Below are positions 18,863 through 26,217 of a stretch of DNA of 64,000 nt, one piece after another; position 1 is the stretch's first letter; the number at the start of each line of letters is the position of its first letter. Source of the stretch: Nakamurella endophytica (GTDB taxonomy: Bacteria; Actinomycetota; Actinomycetes; Mycobacteriales; Nakamurellaceae); the NCBI RefSeq assembly GCF_014646215.1, contig NZ_BMNA01000016.1:1-64000 (forward strand), read 5' to 3'. Both the position numbers and the translations under genes were made by a program. Under the pieces are notes generated by a model. That model worked only from the letters and a program-made list of their open reading frames with translations. It did no database searches and was not told the DNA's origin.

Positions 18863-19852
18863 ATGCGCGCGATCACCGTCACCAGGCCGGGCGGACCGGA
18901 CGTGCTGCAGCCGGCCGACGTCCCGGACCCCGAACTGGGGGACGGTGAAGTCCTGCTCGACGTGGCGGCCACCGCGGTGAACCGCGCCGACCTGCTGCAA
19001 CGGCAGGGCCGCTACCCCGCGCCGCCCGGAGCGTCCGACATTCTGGGCATGGAGTGCTCGGGGACGGTCGCCGCCGTCGCCCCCGGCGTCACGGCGTGGC
19101 ACGTCGGCGACCAGGTCTGCGCGCTGCTGGCCGGCGGCGGGTACGCCGAGCGGGTCGCCGTCCCGGCCGTCCAGGTGTTGCCGGTCCCGGCCGGTGTCGA
19201 CCTGGTCGACGCGGCGGCGCTGCCCGAGGTGGCGTGCACGGTCTGGTCGAACCTGGTGCAGGTGGCCCGGCTGGCCGCCGGCGAGACCTTGCTGGTGCAC
19301 GGCGGCGCGTCCGGCATCGGCACCATGGCCATCCAGGTCGGCGTCGCCCTCGGCGCCACGGTGGCGGTCACCGCGTCGCGGCCGGCGGCGCTCGACGCCT
19401 GCCGGGCGCTCGGTGCGACGGTCACCGTCAACTACGCCGAGGACGACTTCGTGGAGCGGATCCACCAGGCCACCGAGGGCCGCGGCGCCGACGTCGTGCT
19501 CGACGTCGTCGGCGCCCGCTACCTGGATCGCAACGTCGCCGCGCTGGCCGAGGGCGGCCGGCTGGTGATCATCGGCATGCAGGGCGGCACCCGCGCCGAG
19601 CTGGACATCGCCGCGTTGATGGCCAAGCGCGCCTCCGTCGCCGGCACCACGCTGCGGTCCCGCCCGGTCACCGGGCCGCGGTCCAAGCAGGAGGTGGTGA
19701 CCGCCGTGCGGGAGGGCCTGTGGCCGCTCGTCGAGCAGGGACGGGTGCGCCCGGTGATCGACAGCGTGCTGCCGCTCGACCGGGCCGGCGATGCGCACCG
19801 GCGGCTGGAACAGGGTGGCCACGTCGGCAAGGTCGTGGTGGCTGTCCGGTGA
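18863..19852 (+). CDS. NAD(P)H-quinone oxidoreductase, zinc-free MDR family (PIG3/QOR type)
   Basis: The 329-residue medium-chain dehydrogenase/reductase lacks the catalytic zinc ligands. VNRADLLQRQGRYPAPPGAS in part is the PIG3-type quinone reductase signature, and the cofactor site is LVHGGASGIGTMAIQ near 150-164. It should reduce quinones with NADPH in the cytosol. It starts at ATG 18863 and stands alone, divergent from the GNAT gene, with the proteasome activator gene 115 bases downstream. Confidence 0.88.
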   Translation: MRAITVTRPGGPDVLQPADVPDPELGDGEVLLDVAATAVNRADLLQRQGRYPAPPGASDILGMECSGTVAAVAPGVTAWHVGDQVCALLAGGGYAERVAVPAVQVLPVPAGVDLVDAAALPEVACTVWSNLVQVARLAAGETLLVHGGASGIGTMAIQVGVALGATVAVTASRPAALDACRALGATVTVNYAEDDFVERIHQATEGRGADVVLDVVGARYLDRNVAALAEGGRLVIIGMQGGTRAELDIAALMAKRASVAGTTLRSRPVTGPRSKQEVVTAVREGLWPLVEQGRVRPVIDSVLPLDRAGDAHRRLEQGGHVGKVVVAVR

Positions 19853-19967
19853 CCGGGCACCGGCGAGGGCACGGTGCGCCGGCAGGCGTCGTCGCCGTCG
19901 CCCACCGGGGCGCGGCCGGCCGGGACCGGGCACGGCAGACTGTGGGAGAGACGAGAGGGGAACCGCG

Positions 19968-20504
19968 GTGAGCGGACCGGGAGAGCAGCGCGTGGTGGTC
20001 ATCGGACCGGACGGGGCACCCGTCGGGACGGCCGTGGCCGGACAACCGGCCGGGGACGGCGGGCCGGGACCGGTGAACCCGGGGGACGCCATCGGCGAGC
20101 CGGCCAAGGTCATGCGCATCGGCACGATGGTCAAGCAGCTGCTCGAGGAGGTCCGTGCCGCGCCGCTGGACGATGCCAGCCGCGCCCGGCTCCGGGAGAT
20201 CCACGCCCGGTCGATCAAGGAGCTCGAGGAGGGCCTGACGCCGGAGCTGCGGGACGAGCTCGAGCGGCTCTCGCTGCCGTTCACCGACGACTCGGTGCCC
20301 AGCGACGCCGAGCTGCGGATCGCCCAGGCGCAGCTGGTGGGGTGGCTGGAGGGCGTCTTCCACGGCCTGCAGACGGCGCTGGTGGCGCAGCAGATGGCGG
20401 CCCGGATGCAGCTGGAGCAGATGCGCGGTCGGGCCCTGCCGCCGGGGATCGTGCCGCAGGACGGCGTCGAGTCCCGCGGCAGCGGCACCGGCCAGTACCT
20501 CTGA
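19968..20504 (+). CDS. bpa: Bacterial proteasome activator (Bpa/PafE-like)
   Basis: The 178-residue protein matches the DUF2587/Bpa family: an acidic/Gly-rich N-terminus, a four-helix core (about 45-155; EPAKVMRIGTMVKQLLEEVR and LSLPFTDDSVPSDAELRIAQAQLVGWLEG in part), and the C-terminal tetrapeptide GQYL. That tail docks into the 20S proteasome alpha-ring and opens its gate without ATP. GTG 19968 has GAGAGGGG upstream. Family, length and tail all agree. The proteasome genes themselves are outside this window. Confidence 0.92.
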   Translation: MSGPGEQRVVVIGPDGAPVGTAVAGQPAGDGGPGPVNPGDAIGEPAKVMRIGTMVKQLLEEVRAAPLDDASRARLREIHARSIKELEEGLTPELRDELERLSLPFTDDSVPSDAELRIAQAQLVGWLEGVFHGLQTALVAQQMAARMQLEQMRGRALPPGIVPQDGVESRGSGTGQYL

Positions 20505-20653
20505 CGGATCTCCGGCCGCCGCGCACCTGAGGGCGATGGTCGGCGTCGGCGGGGTCCGCCCCGCCGGCCGGCGGTGACACCCGGCGGTGACCTGCCCGGC
20601 CCGACGGCGTGGCGGGGCGCCGGGCACGCCGCCGCCCGGGTAGAACGCGGGTC

Positions 20654-21328
20654 GTGGCCACTCCCAGCGCGCCCGTGCTCGCCGTGGCCAGCCGCGCCGT
20701 CGAGCTGGCCCTGGTCGCGCTGGGAGTGCTGTTCACCTTCGTCGTCGAGGACGAGCACTCGTCGCTCGAGGTCCTGCTGTGGTGGGTGCTGCTGGCGATG
20801 GTCTACCTCGTCGCCGGCGGGATCCGGCTCCGCCGGTCGCGGATCCGGCCCACCGGTGCGGTCGGCGCGCCGGGCGGCCTGTCCGGGCACCGGCTGCGCT
20901 TCACGTTCCTCTTCGCGATGATCAGCAGCCTCACCGGGCTGACCACCGCGTTCGACATCGCGCTGTCCAGCAGCCAGACCGACACCGAGCAGGCGCTGGA
21001 GGCGCTCGGCGGGGTGGCCATGATCCTGTCCTGGCTGCTGCTGCACTCGGGCTACGCCCGCAGGTACGCCCAGCTGTTCGACCGCGGCGGCGGGCTGCGG
21101 TTCCCGCAGCCGGACGCCGAGGCGCACCCGGCCGGCACCGTGCTGCCCCGCCCGACGAGCGTCGACTTCCTCTACTTCGCGTTCAGCATCGGGGCCACCT
21201 TCTCGACCTCCGACGTGCAGGTCGTGCAGTCGCGCATGCGCTGGCACGTCCTCGTGCACTCGGTGCTCAGCTTCTTCTACAACGCCGCGGTGGTGGCCTA
21301 CGCGATCACCGTGCTGCGCGAGGTGTAG
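20654..21328 (+). CDS. DUF1345 family membrane protein
   Basis: The 224-residue protein has about five hydrophobic segments. The C-terminal part matches DUF1345: PTSVDFLYFAFSIGATFSTSDVQV in part, then RMRWHVLVHSVLSFFYN. Function is unknown across the family. GTG 20654 is chosen as the start closest to the first membrane helix; it lies 149 bases after the proteasome activator gene. Confidence 0.85.
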   Translation: MATPSAPVLAVASRAVELALVALGVLFTFVVEDEHSSLEVLLWWVLLAMVYLVAGGIRLRRSRIRPTGAVGAPGGLSGHRLRFTFLFAMISSLTGLTTAFDIALSSSQTDTEQALEALGGVAMILSWLLLHSGYARRYAQLFDRGGGLRFPQPDAEAHPAGTVLPRPTSVDFLYFAFSIGATFSTSDVQVVQSRMRWHVLVHSVLSFFYNAAVVAYAITVLREV

Positions 21329-21361
21329 CAACGCAGCACCGCAGCACCACGGCCGGTCGGT

Positions 21362-21398
21362 CCCGGGGGACGGCGACGGGAGCCGCCGTCCCCCCGGG
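21362..21398. terminator. Long GC hairpin between convergent DUF1345 and VOC genes
   Basis: The arms CCCGGGGGACGGC (21362-21374) and GCCGTCCCCCCGGG (21385-21398) pair with a single bulge around a 10-base loop. It lies between stops at 21328 and 21403 and is probably a bidirectional terminator. Confidence 0.65.
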
Positions 21399-21402
21399 CG
21401 GG

Positions 21403-21732
21403 TCAGCGCCCGCGCAGGCCGAACGGGTTGCCGTCGGCGTCGGCCAGGACGCAGACGCGGGCCCCCGGCGCGACCTCGCGGGGGGCGCTCCGCTCGGTCG
21501 CGCCCGCGGCCAGCACCGTCGACCGCACCCCGTCCAGGTCCTCGACGTCCGCGTAGGCGACCGGCCCCTCGCTGACGTCACCCGGGGTCAGGCCGACCTC
21601 GAAACCGTCCACGTTGTAGCCGACGTAGTACGGGGTGTCGGTGTGCGGAGTGCCCAGCAGCGCGGTGTAGACCGCCTTGGTCCGCTCGATGTCGGACACC
21701 GGGACGACCAGGCTGCGGATGGTGGCGCTCAC
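21403..21732 (-). CDS. VOC (glyoxalase/bleomycin-resistance) family protein, probable ECF41 target
   Basis: The 109-residue single-domain vicinal-oxygen-chelate protein opens with TIRSLVVPVSDIERTKAVYTALLG in part and ends with the family's ADADGNPFGL strand. No specific substrate can be read. GTG 21732 has GAGGAGA upstream, and the gene is divergent from an ECF41-like sigma factor. Its upstream region holds TGTCACA-N16-CGTC reading into it, so it is the likely target of that sigma factor. Known ECF41 partners are decarboxylase, oxidoreductase or epimerase genes; a VOC partner would be a variation. Confidence 0.82.
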   Translation of the reverse strand: MSATIRSLVVPVSDIERTKAVYTALLGTPHTDTPYYVGYNVDGFEVGLTPGDVSEGPVAYADVEDLDGVRSTVLAAGATERSAPREVAPGARVCVLADADGNPFGLRGR

Positions 21733-21751
21733 GTCTGTCTCCTCATGATCG

Positions 21752-21771
21752 GGCCGCCCACGCGGGCGGCC
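21752..21771 (-). promoter_or_regulatory. Stem-loop in the leader of the VOC gene
   Basis: A perfect 8-base inverted repeat (GGCCGCCC / GGGCGGCC) with a 4-base loop lies between the predicted ECF41 promoter and the VOC ribosome site. On the VOC messenger it would start about 15-20 bases after transcription begins and end 19 bases before the GTG. It may stabilise the 5' end or limit read-through. Confidence 0.5.
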
Positions 21772-21790
21772 GCTGCTCTGTCCCCCACCT

Positions 21791-21817
21791 GACGGACGGA
21801 CCCCGCAGAATGTGACA
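21791..21817 (-). promoter_or_regulatory. ECF41-type promoter TGTCACA-N16-CGTC
   Basis: On the minus strand TGTCACA (21817-21811) is followed after exactly 16 bases by CGTC (21794-21791), reading towards the VOC gene. This equals the consensus I recall for group ECF41 sigma factors. The -35 element abuts the sigma gene start at 21821, so divergent expression is geometrically tight. No second copy was found reading into the sigma gene itself. Confidence 0.8.
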
Positions 21818-21820
21818 GCG

Positions 21821-22696
21821 ATGGACGACCTGAGCGTGGAGTTCGAGAACCGGCGCACCCACCTGCGCGCCGTGGCCTACCGGTTGCTCGGTTCGGTGCA
21901 CGAGGCCGACGACGCGGTCCAGGAGACCTGGCTGCGGCTGCAGCGCAGCGACGTGTCGCAGACCGGGAACCTCGGCGGGTGGCTGACCACCGTGGTCTCC
22001 CGGATCTGCCTGGACCAGCTGCGCGCCCGGGCGTCCCGCCGCGAGGTGCTGGGCGGTGACGCCGCCGCACCGGACTCGCTCCGCGACGACCGGGCCGTCG
22101 ACCCGGCCGCGGAGGCCGAGCACGCCGACACCGTCGGGCGGGCACTGCTGGTCGTGCTGGACACCCTGCCGCCCGCCGAGCGGCTGGCGTTCTGCCTGCA
22201 CGACCTGTTCGGGCTGTCGTTCGACGAGGTGTCCGCGGTGCTCGGCCGGAGCAGCGTGGCCTGCCGGCAGCTGGCCAGCCGCGGCCGCCGCCGGGTGCGC
22301 GGCCGCACCGACGAGGTGGAGGCCGACCGGGTCCGCCACCGCGACGTCGTGGAGGCGTTCATGGACGCCTCCCGCAACGGCCGCTTCGAGCGGCTGCTGG
22401 AGCTGCTGCACCCCGAGGCGGCGGTGTCGTCCGACGCGGCCGCGGCGGCCATGGGCTCCCCCGCGCTGGTGTCCGGTCGGGACGAGGTCGCCGGCTTCTT
22501 CTCCGGTCGGGCCCGTGCCGCCCGGCGGGCCGAGCTGGACGGGTTCGCGGCCGCCCTGTGGTCGCTGCGCGGCGAGATCAAGGTGGTCTTCGCGTTCACC
22601 GTCGAGGACGACCTGGTCCGCGAGATCGAGCTGCTGGCCGGCGACGTCGACCGACTGGACGTCCGCACGCTGCCGGCCAGGCGCAGCGCCGACTGA
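21821..22696 (+). CDS. ECF41/SigJ-like sigma factor with C-terminal SnoaL-like domain
   Basis: The 291-residue protein has sigma region 2 at about residues 5-75 (RAVAYRLLGSVHEADDAVQETWL in part), region 4 at about 110-170 with the SigJ/ECF41-type segment SSVACRQLASRGRRRV, and a fused C-terminal NTF2/SnoaL-like domain of about 110 residues. That extension is the mark of ECF41, where it tunes sigma activity in place of an anti-sigma factor. ATG 21821 is chosen; GTG 21812 would lie inside the -35 box of the divergent promoter but is possible. Confidence 0.88.
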   Translation: MDDLSVEFENRRTHLRAVAYRLLGSVHEADDAVQETWLRLQRSDVSQTGNLGGWLTTVVSRICLDQLRARASRREVLGGDAAAPDSLRDDRAVDPAAEAEHADTVGRALLVVLDTLPPAERLAFCLHDLFGLSFDEVSAVLGRSSVACRQLASRGRRRVRGRTDEVEADRVRHRDVVEAFMDASRNGRFERLLELLHPEAAVSSDAAAAAMGSPALVSGRDEVAGFFSGRARAARRAELDGFAAALWSLRGEIKVVFAFTVEDDLVREIELLAGDVDRLDVRTLPARRSAD

Positions 22697-22781
22697 CCGG
22701 CGTCCCGACCCGAGCGGGGACGGCAGGGCGCGCTGGCAGACGCGGTGGGACGGCCTCCGCTGCGGCCGTCCCACCGCCGGG

Positions 22782-25169
22782 TCACAGCGCCCGGGTGTGG
22801 TCCGGCACGCCGGCCGGCACCGGCGGCTGCGCCCAGGTGGCGGCACGGGCGGTGCCCAGCGACGCCGCGGCGGCGGCCCGGTCCACCTCGGCGGTGCCGG
22901 CCCCGTCGGGCGCCTCCGGCCCCTGCTCGCGCAGCGCCCAGGGAGAGCCGTACTCGCCGAGCAGCTCCAGGAACGGCACCGAGTCGAAGGCCTCCGGACC
23001 CAGCACCCCGGCGCCGGTCCAGGTGCCGCGGGCGATGAGCTCCATGGCGATCACCGGGCAGACCGCCGTCTGCCACACCACGGCCTGCGACCGGTACTCC
23101 CGCATCGACCAGGCGTTGTCGACGACGTGGTACAGGTACACCTCGCGGGCCCGGCCGTCCTTGCCGACGCCGCGCACCCAGGTACCGGCGCACGTCTTGC
23201 CGTGCATGCGGTCCCCCAACGTCGCCGGGTCCGGCAGCAACGCCGCGATCACGTCCCGCGGCGACACGCTGACCGAGCCGACCTGCAGGCGTTCCACCCG
23301 GTCGATGCCCAGCTTGTGCTGCAGCTTGAGCATCTCGATGAACTCCTGGCCCAGGCCGTACTTGAAGGTCACCCGGCCGACGTCCAGCCACCGCGGGATC
23401 AGCAGCACCTCTTCGTGTTCGACGTTGACGCACTCGACAGCGCCGATGCCCTCGGGGAAGTCGAACATCTCCGGCTCGGAGAACGGCGCGGTGGTGAAGT
23501 GTCCGCGGCCCCGCTCGTAGATCACCGGCGGGTTCAGGCACTCCTCGATCGTCGTCCAGATCGAGAACGTCGGCGCGAAGTCGTACCCCTCGACGGTGAG
23601 GTTGCCGCCGTCGCGGACCCCGATCTCGTCGATCCGCTCGAAGAGGTGGTCGGCGGCGTACCGGGCGAAGACGTCCGCCATCCCCGGCTCGACACCGATG
23701 CCCACGACAGCCATCCGGCCCGCGGCCTTCCAGTCCCCGTCCCGGGCGAACTGCTCGTCGCCGAGCTTGACGCCGGGCACGTTGTACGGGTCGGTGGGAT
23801 GCGGCCGGGACAGCGACATGGCCATGTCCAGGTAGTGCGCCTTGGCCTCCAGCGCGGCGGTGAACAGCGGCATGACGAACCGCGGGTCGGTGGCGTTCAG
23901 CAGCGCGTCGCAGCGGTGCGCCCGCAAGAGCTCCGCCACCTGCGCCGGGTCCGTGGCGTCGACCTGCGCGGCCAGGAACCGGCCGTCGCCGACCCGTTCC
24001 ACCGCCTGCCGGGCCCGGTCCAGGTCGTAGTCGGCCACGACCATGGCCTCCACGTACTCGCGCCGGGCCGCCGTGGCGACCACCGCGGAGCCGACCCCAC
24101 CCGCGCCGACCAGCAGGATGCGCAGCTTGCCGGGACCGGACCGGACCGCGGGCTCGGCACGGCCGGCCAGCACCGGGGTCGACTCGTCCCAGCGGGTGCC
24201 GCTGGCCTCGTCGGCCCGGCGGCGGGCGATGCCGGCCAGGGTCTCCAGCACCACCCGGTTGCCCAGCATGGCGGTGACGTCGGCCTGGTCGTACGGCGGC
24301 GCCACCTCGACGATCTCCATGCCCACCAGCCGGGTGTCCCGGCCGATCTGCCGCACCGCGTCCAGCAGCTCCCGGCCGGTCAGCCCGCCGGGTTCCGGGG
24401 TGCCGGTGCCGGGCGCCATGCCCGGGTCGACCACGTCGATGTCGACCGACAGGAACACCCCGTCGGTGTCCCGCCCGGCCAGCTCGATCACCTCGGCGAT
24501 CACCTCGTCGAGCCCGCGCCGGCGGATCTCCGCCATCTCGTACCCGCGCATGCCCTGCTCGGCCATCCAGGCCAGCTCCGGCGGCTCGGGCCAGTACCCG
24601 CGCAGCCCGACCTGGAAGAACTTGTGCCCGGGGACGGCACCGGACTCGATGACCCGGCGCATCGGCAGGCCGTGCCCGTACAGCGATCCGAACTGCAGGT
24701 CGCCGGTGTCGGCGTGGGCGTCGAAGTGGATCACCGAGATGCGGCCGTAGCCGTAGTGCTCGGCCAGCCCGGTGATGTCGGCCATGGCCACGGTGTGGTC
24801 GCCGCCGAGGATCACCGGGATCTTCCCGGCCTCGGCCAGCCCGCGGACCACGTCCTGCAGGGCCCGCAGCGAGCGGATCGTCTCGGTCGGGGCCATCTCG
24901 ACGTCGCCGGCGTCGACCACCCCCAGGTCGCCGAGCGGGTCCACCCGCAGCGACAGGTGCGGGCGGGATCCGGTGTGCTCCGAGTAGTCGCAGACCCGCA
25001 GGGCCATCGGGCCCATGCGGGCGCCGGAGCGGTAGGAGGTCCCGGAGTCGTACGGAGCGCCGACGATCACCGCGGTGGCGTTCTCGTAGCTGCTCGGGTC
25101 GGACAGGTCGCACCGCGGGACCCCGGTGAAGGTCACGTCGGGCCCGTACATTGCGCCGTAGCGCGCCAT
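22782..25169 (-). CDS. Fusion of an agmatinase-like ureohydrolase and a saccharopine-dehydrogenase-like enzyme
   Basis: One uninterrupted frame encodes 795 residues. Residues 1-315 form an arginase/agmatinase domain with a complete binuclear manganese site: H125 (GGDHT), D150/H152/D154 (FDAHAD) and D243/D245 (SVDIDVVDPG). Residues 316-348 are a linker. From 349 a saccharopine-dehydrogenase/Lys9-like Rossmann domain begins with GAGGVG (355-360) and runs to about 750. The last 40 residues are Ala/Pro-rich. It is the last gene of the polyamine operon. The first half should hydrolyse agmatine or another guanidino compound. The second half may be a carboxy-polyamine or saccharopine-like dehydrogenase. 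Both domains look full-length. How common this fusion is cannot be judged here. Confidence 0.85.
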   Translation of the reverse strand: MARYGAMYGPDVTFTGVPRCDLSDPSSYENATAVIVGAPYDSGTSYRSGARMGPMALRVCDYSEHTGSRPHLSLRVDPLGDLGVVDAGDVEMAPTETIRSLRALQDVVRGLAEAGKIPVILGGDHTVAMADITGLAEHYGYGRISVIHFDAHADTGDLQFGSLYGHGLPMRRVIESGAVPGHKFFQVGLRGYWPEPPELAWMAEQGMRGYEMAEIRRRGLDEVIAEVIELAGRDTDGVFLSVDIDVVDPGMAPGTGTPEPGGLTGRELLDAVRQIGRDTRLVGMEIVEVAPPYDQADVTAMLGNRVVLETLAGIARRRADEASGTRWDESTPVLAGRAEPAVRSGPGKLRILLVGAGGVGSAVVATAARREYVEAMVVADYDLDRARQAVERVGDGRFLAAQVDATDPAQVAELLRAHRCDALLNATDPRFVMPLFTAALEAKAHYLDMAMSLSRPHPTDPYNVPGVKLGDEQFARDGDWKAAGRMAVVGIGVEPGMADVFARYAADHLFERIDEIGVRDGGNLTVEGYDFAPTFSIWTTIEECLNPPVIYERGRGHFTTAPFSEPEMFDFPEGIGAVECVNVEHEEVLLIPRWLDVGRVTFKYGLGQEFIEMLKLQHKLGIDRVERLQVGSVSVSPRDVIAALLPDPATLGDRMHGKTCAGTWVRGVGKDGRAREVYLYHVVDNAWSMREYRSQAVVWQTAVCPVIAMELIARGTWTGAGVLGPEAFDSVPFLELLGEYGSPWALREQGPEAPDGAGTAEVDRAAAAASLGTARAATWAQPPVPAGVPDHTRAL

Positions 25170-25257
25170 GGGGAGTTCCAGTCCTTCGGTTCGGTGGTAC
25201 CGGGCGGCGGCTCTCGCCGCCCGTGCCGGGCCCGCGCTCTGCGGTGCCCGGGACGGC

Positions 25258-26181
25258 TCAGCTTGTCCCGGCGCCTCCTCCCGCGGCAAGGCGTCGGCCG
25301 GGCGGCCAGTGCCGCGGCCGGGCCAGGCCGTCCGGGAGCCGGGTGGACGCGTCGCCCCGCGCGGCCGCCGCCTGCGGCCCGGTCAGGTACAGCACACCGC
25401 GCAGGTCGGCGCCGGCGAGCCGGGCGTCGCGCAGGTCCGCGCCGAGGAGGTCGGCGCCCCGCAGGTCGGCCCCGGACAGGTCGGTGGCGAGCAGCACCGC
25501 CCCACGCAGCTCCGCCGCCCGCAGGTCCGCACCGCGCAGGTCCCGGCCGGCGAGGTCCGCGCCGGCCAGGTCGGCCCCCGGGCGGAACCGGCCGCGACCG
25601 CCCCTCCCCCGGCCGCCCCGTGCCGACCCGCCCACCGCGGGGTCGGCCCGCCGCACCGCCGCGCTGACCGCACCGAGCACCGGTCCGACCTGCTGCCGCA
25701 GCCGCCCGACATCGACGGCAGCCAGCTCGTCGGAGGTGCCGGCCGCGAGAGCCTCCACCGTCGCGACCAGGTCGCGGACCCGAGCCGCGAGCTCGCCGGC
25801 GCCGGTCGCGGTCCCCCGGGCGGCGGCCACGGCGGCGCCCGCCTGCCCGAGCAGCAGCAGGATCTCGTGCAGGTCCCGCACCACCAGCAGGGCGGCGAAC
25901 ATGGACGCGGCCAGCGCGGGATCGGTGCGCCAGTCGCGGCCGTGGAAGGTCTCCCGGGTGACGCGCTGCCCCGCGCCGAAGCAGTCGAACACCGTGCATC
26001 CGGGAAAGCCCTCGGGTCGCAACCGGTCGTGGATGCCGCAGCGGAAGTCGCCCTGCAGGTGCACGCACGGCACGCCGGCCGGCTTGTCGATGGCGAAGTC
26101 GGCGGACCGGCCGAAGGGCAGCGCCACGCAGCACAGCCCCGAGCACCGGCTGCAGTCGGCCGCCAGCTCCACCGTGCTCAT
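25258..26181 (-). CDS. Pentapeptide-repeat protein with N-terminal Cys cluster
   Basis: The 307-residue protein begins with a metal-cluster-like Cys/His region (CSRCSGLCC at 10-18, further Cys near 39, 48, 62 and 67), related to YkgJ-type Cys-cluster proteins. A helical middle part follows, then a run of A(D/E)L-x-G pentapeptides from about residue 205 to 265 that should form a right-handed quadrilateral beta-helix. The C-terminus is Arg/Pro-rich. The function is unknown. It lies between the FAD oxidase and agmatinase-fusion genes of the polyamine operon. The ATG sits in a tandemly duplicated 17-base segment. Confidence 0.7.
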   Translation of the reverse strand: MSTVELAADCSRCSGLCCVALPFGRSADFAIDKPAGVPCVHLQGDFRCGIHDRLRPEGFPGCTVFDCFGAGQRVTRETFHGRDWRTDPALAASMFAALLVVRDLHEILLLLGQAGAAVAAARGTATGAGELAARVRDLVATVEALAAGTSDELAAVDVGRLRQQVGPVLGAVSAAVRRADPAVGGSARGGRGRGGRGRFRPGADLAGADLAGRDLRGADLRAAELRGAVLLATDLSGADLRGADLLGADLRDARLAGADLRGVLYLTGPQAAAARGDASTRLPDGLARPRHWPPGRRLAAGGGAGTS

Positions 26182-26203
26182 CGGGAAACCGTGCTCATCG
26201 GGA
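26172..26203. repeat. 17-base tandem duplication at the start of the pentapeptide-repeat gene
   Basis: CCGTGCTCATCGGGA occurs at 26172-26186 and again at 26189-26203 (period 17). On the minus strand each copy holds an ATG. The upstream one opens a 6-codon frame (MSTVSR) whose TGA overlaps the ATG of the real gene. This creates a mini-cistron that could couple or weaken translation. Confidence 0.6.
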
Positions 26204-26217
26204 GACCCTGCGGCCGT

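Noticed and set aside
18026..21331. Minus-strand open frame of about 1,100 codons
   Set aside because: Only its last 235 codons (18026-18733) encode a real GNAT protein. The rest is antisense to quinone reductase, Bpa and DUF1345 genes.
22056..25667. Plus-strand open frame of about 1,200 codons over the agmatinase fusion
   Set aside because: Low-complexity translation, and it overlaps the well-supported sigma factor and fusion genes on other frames.
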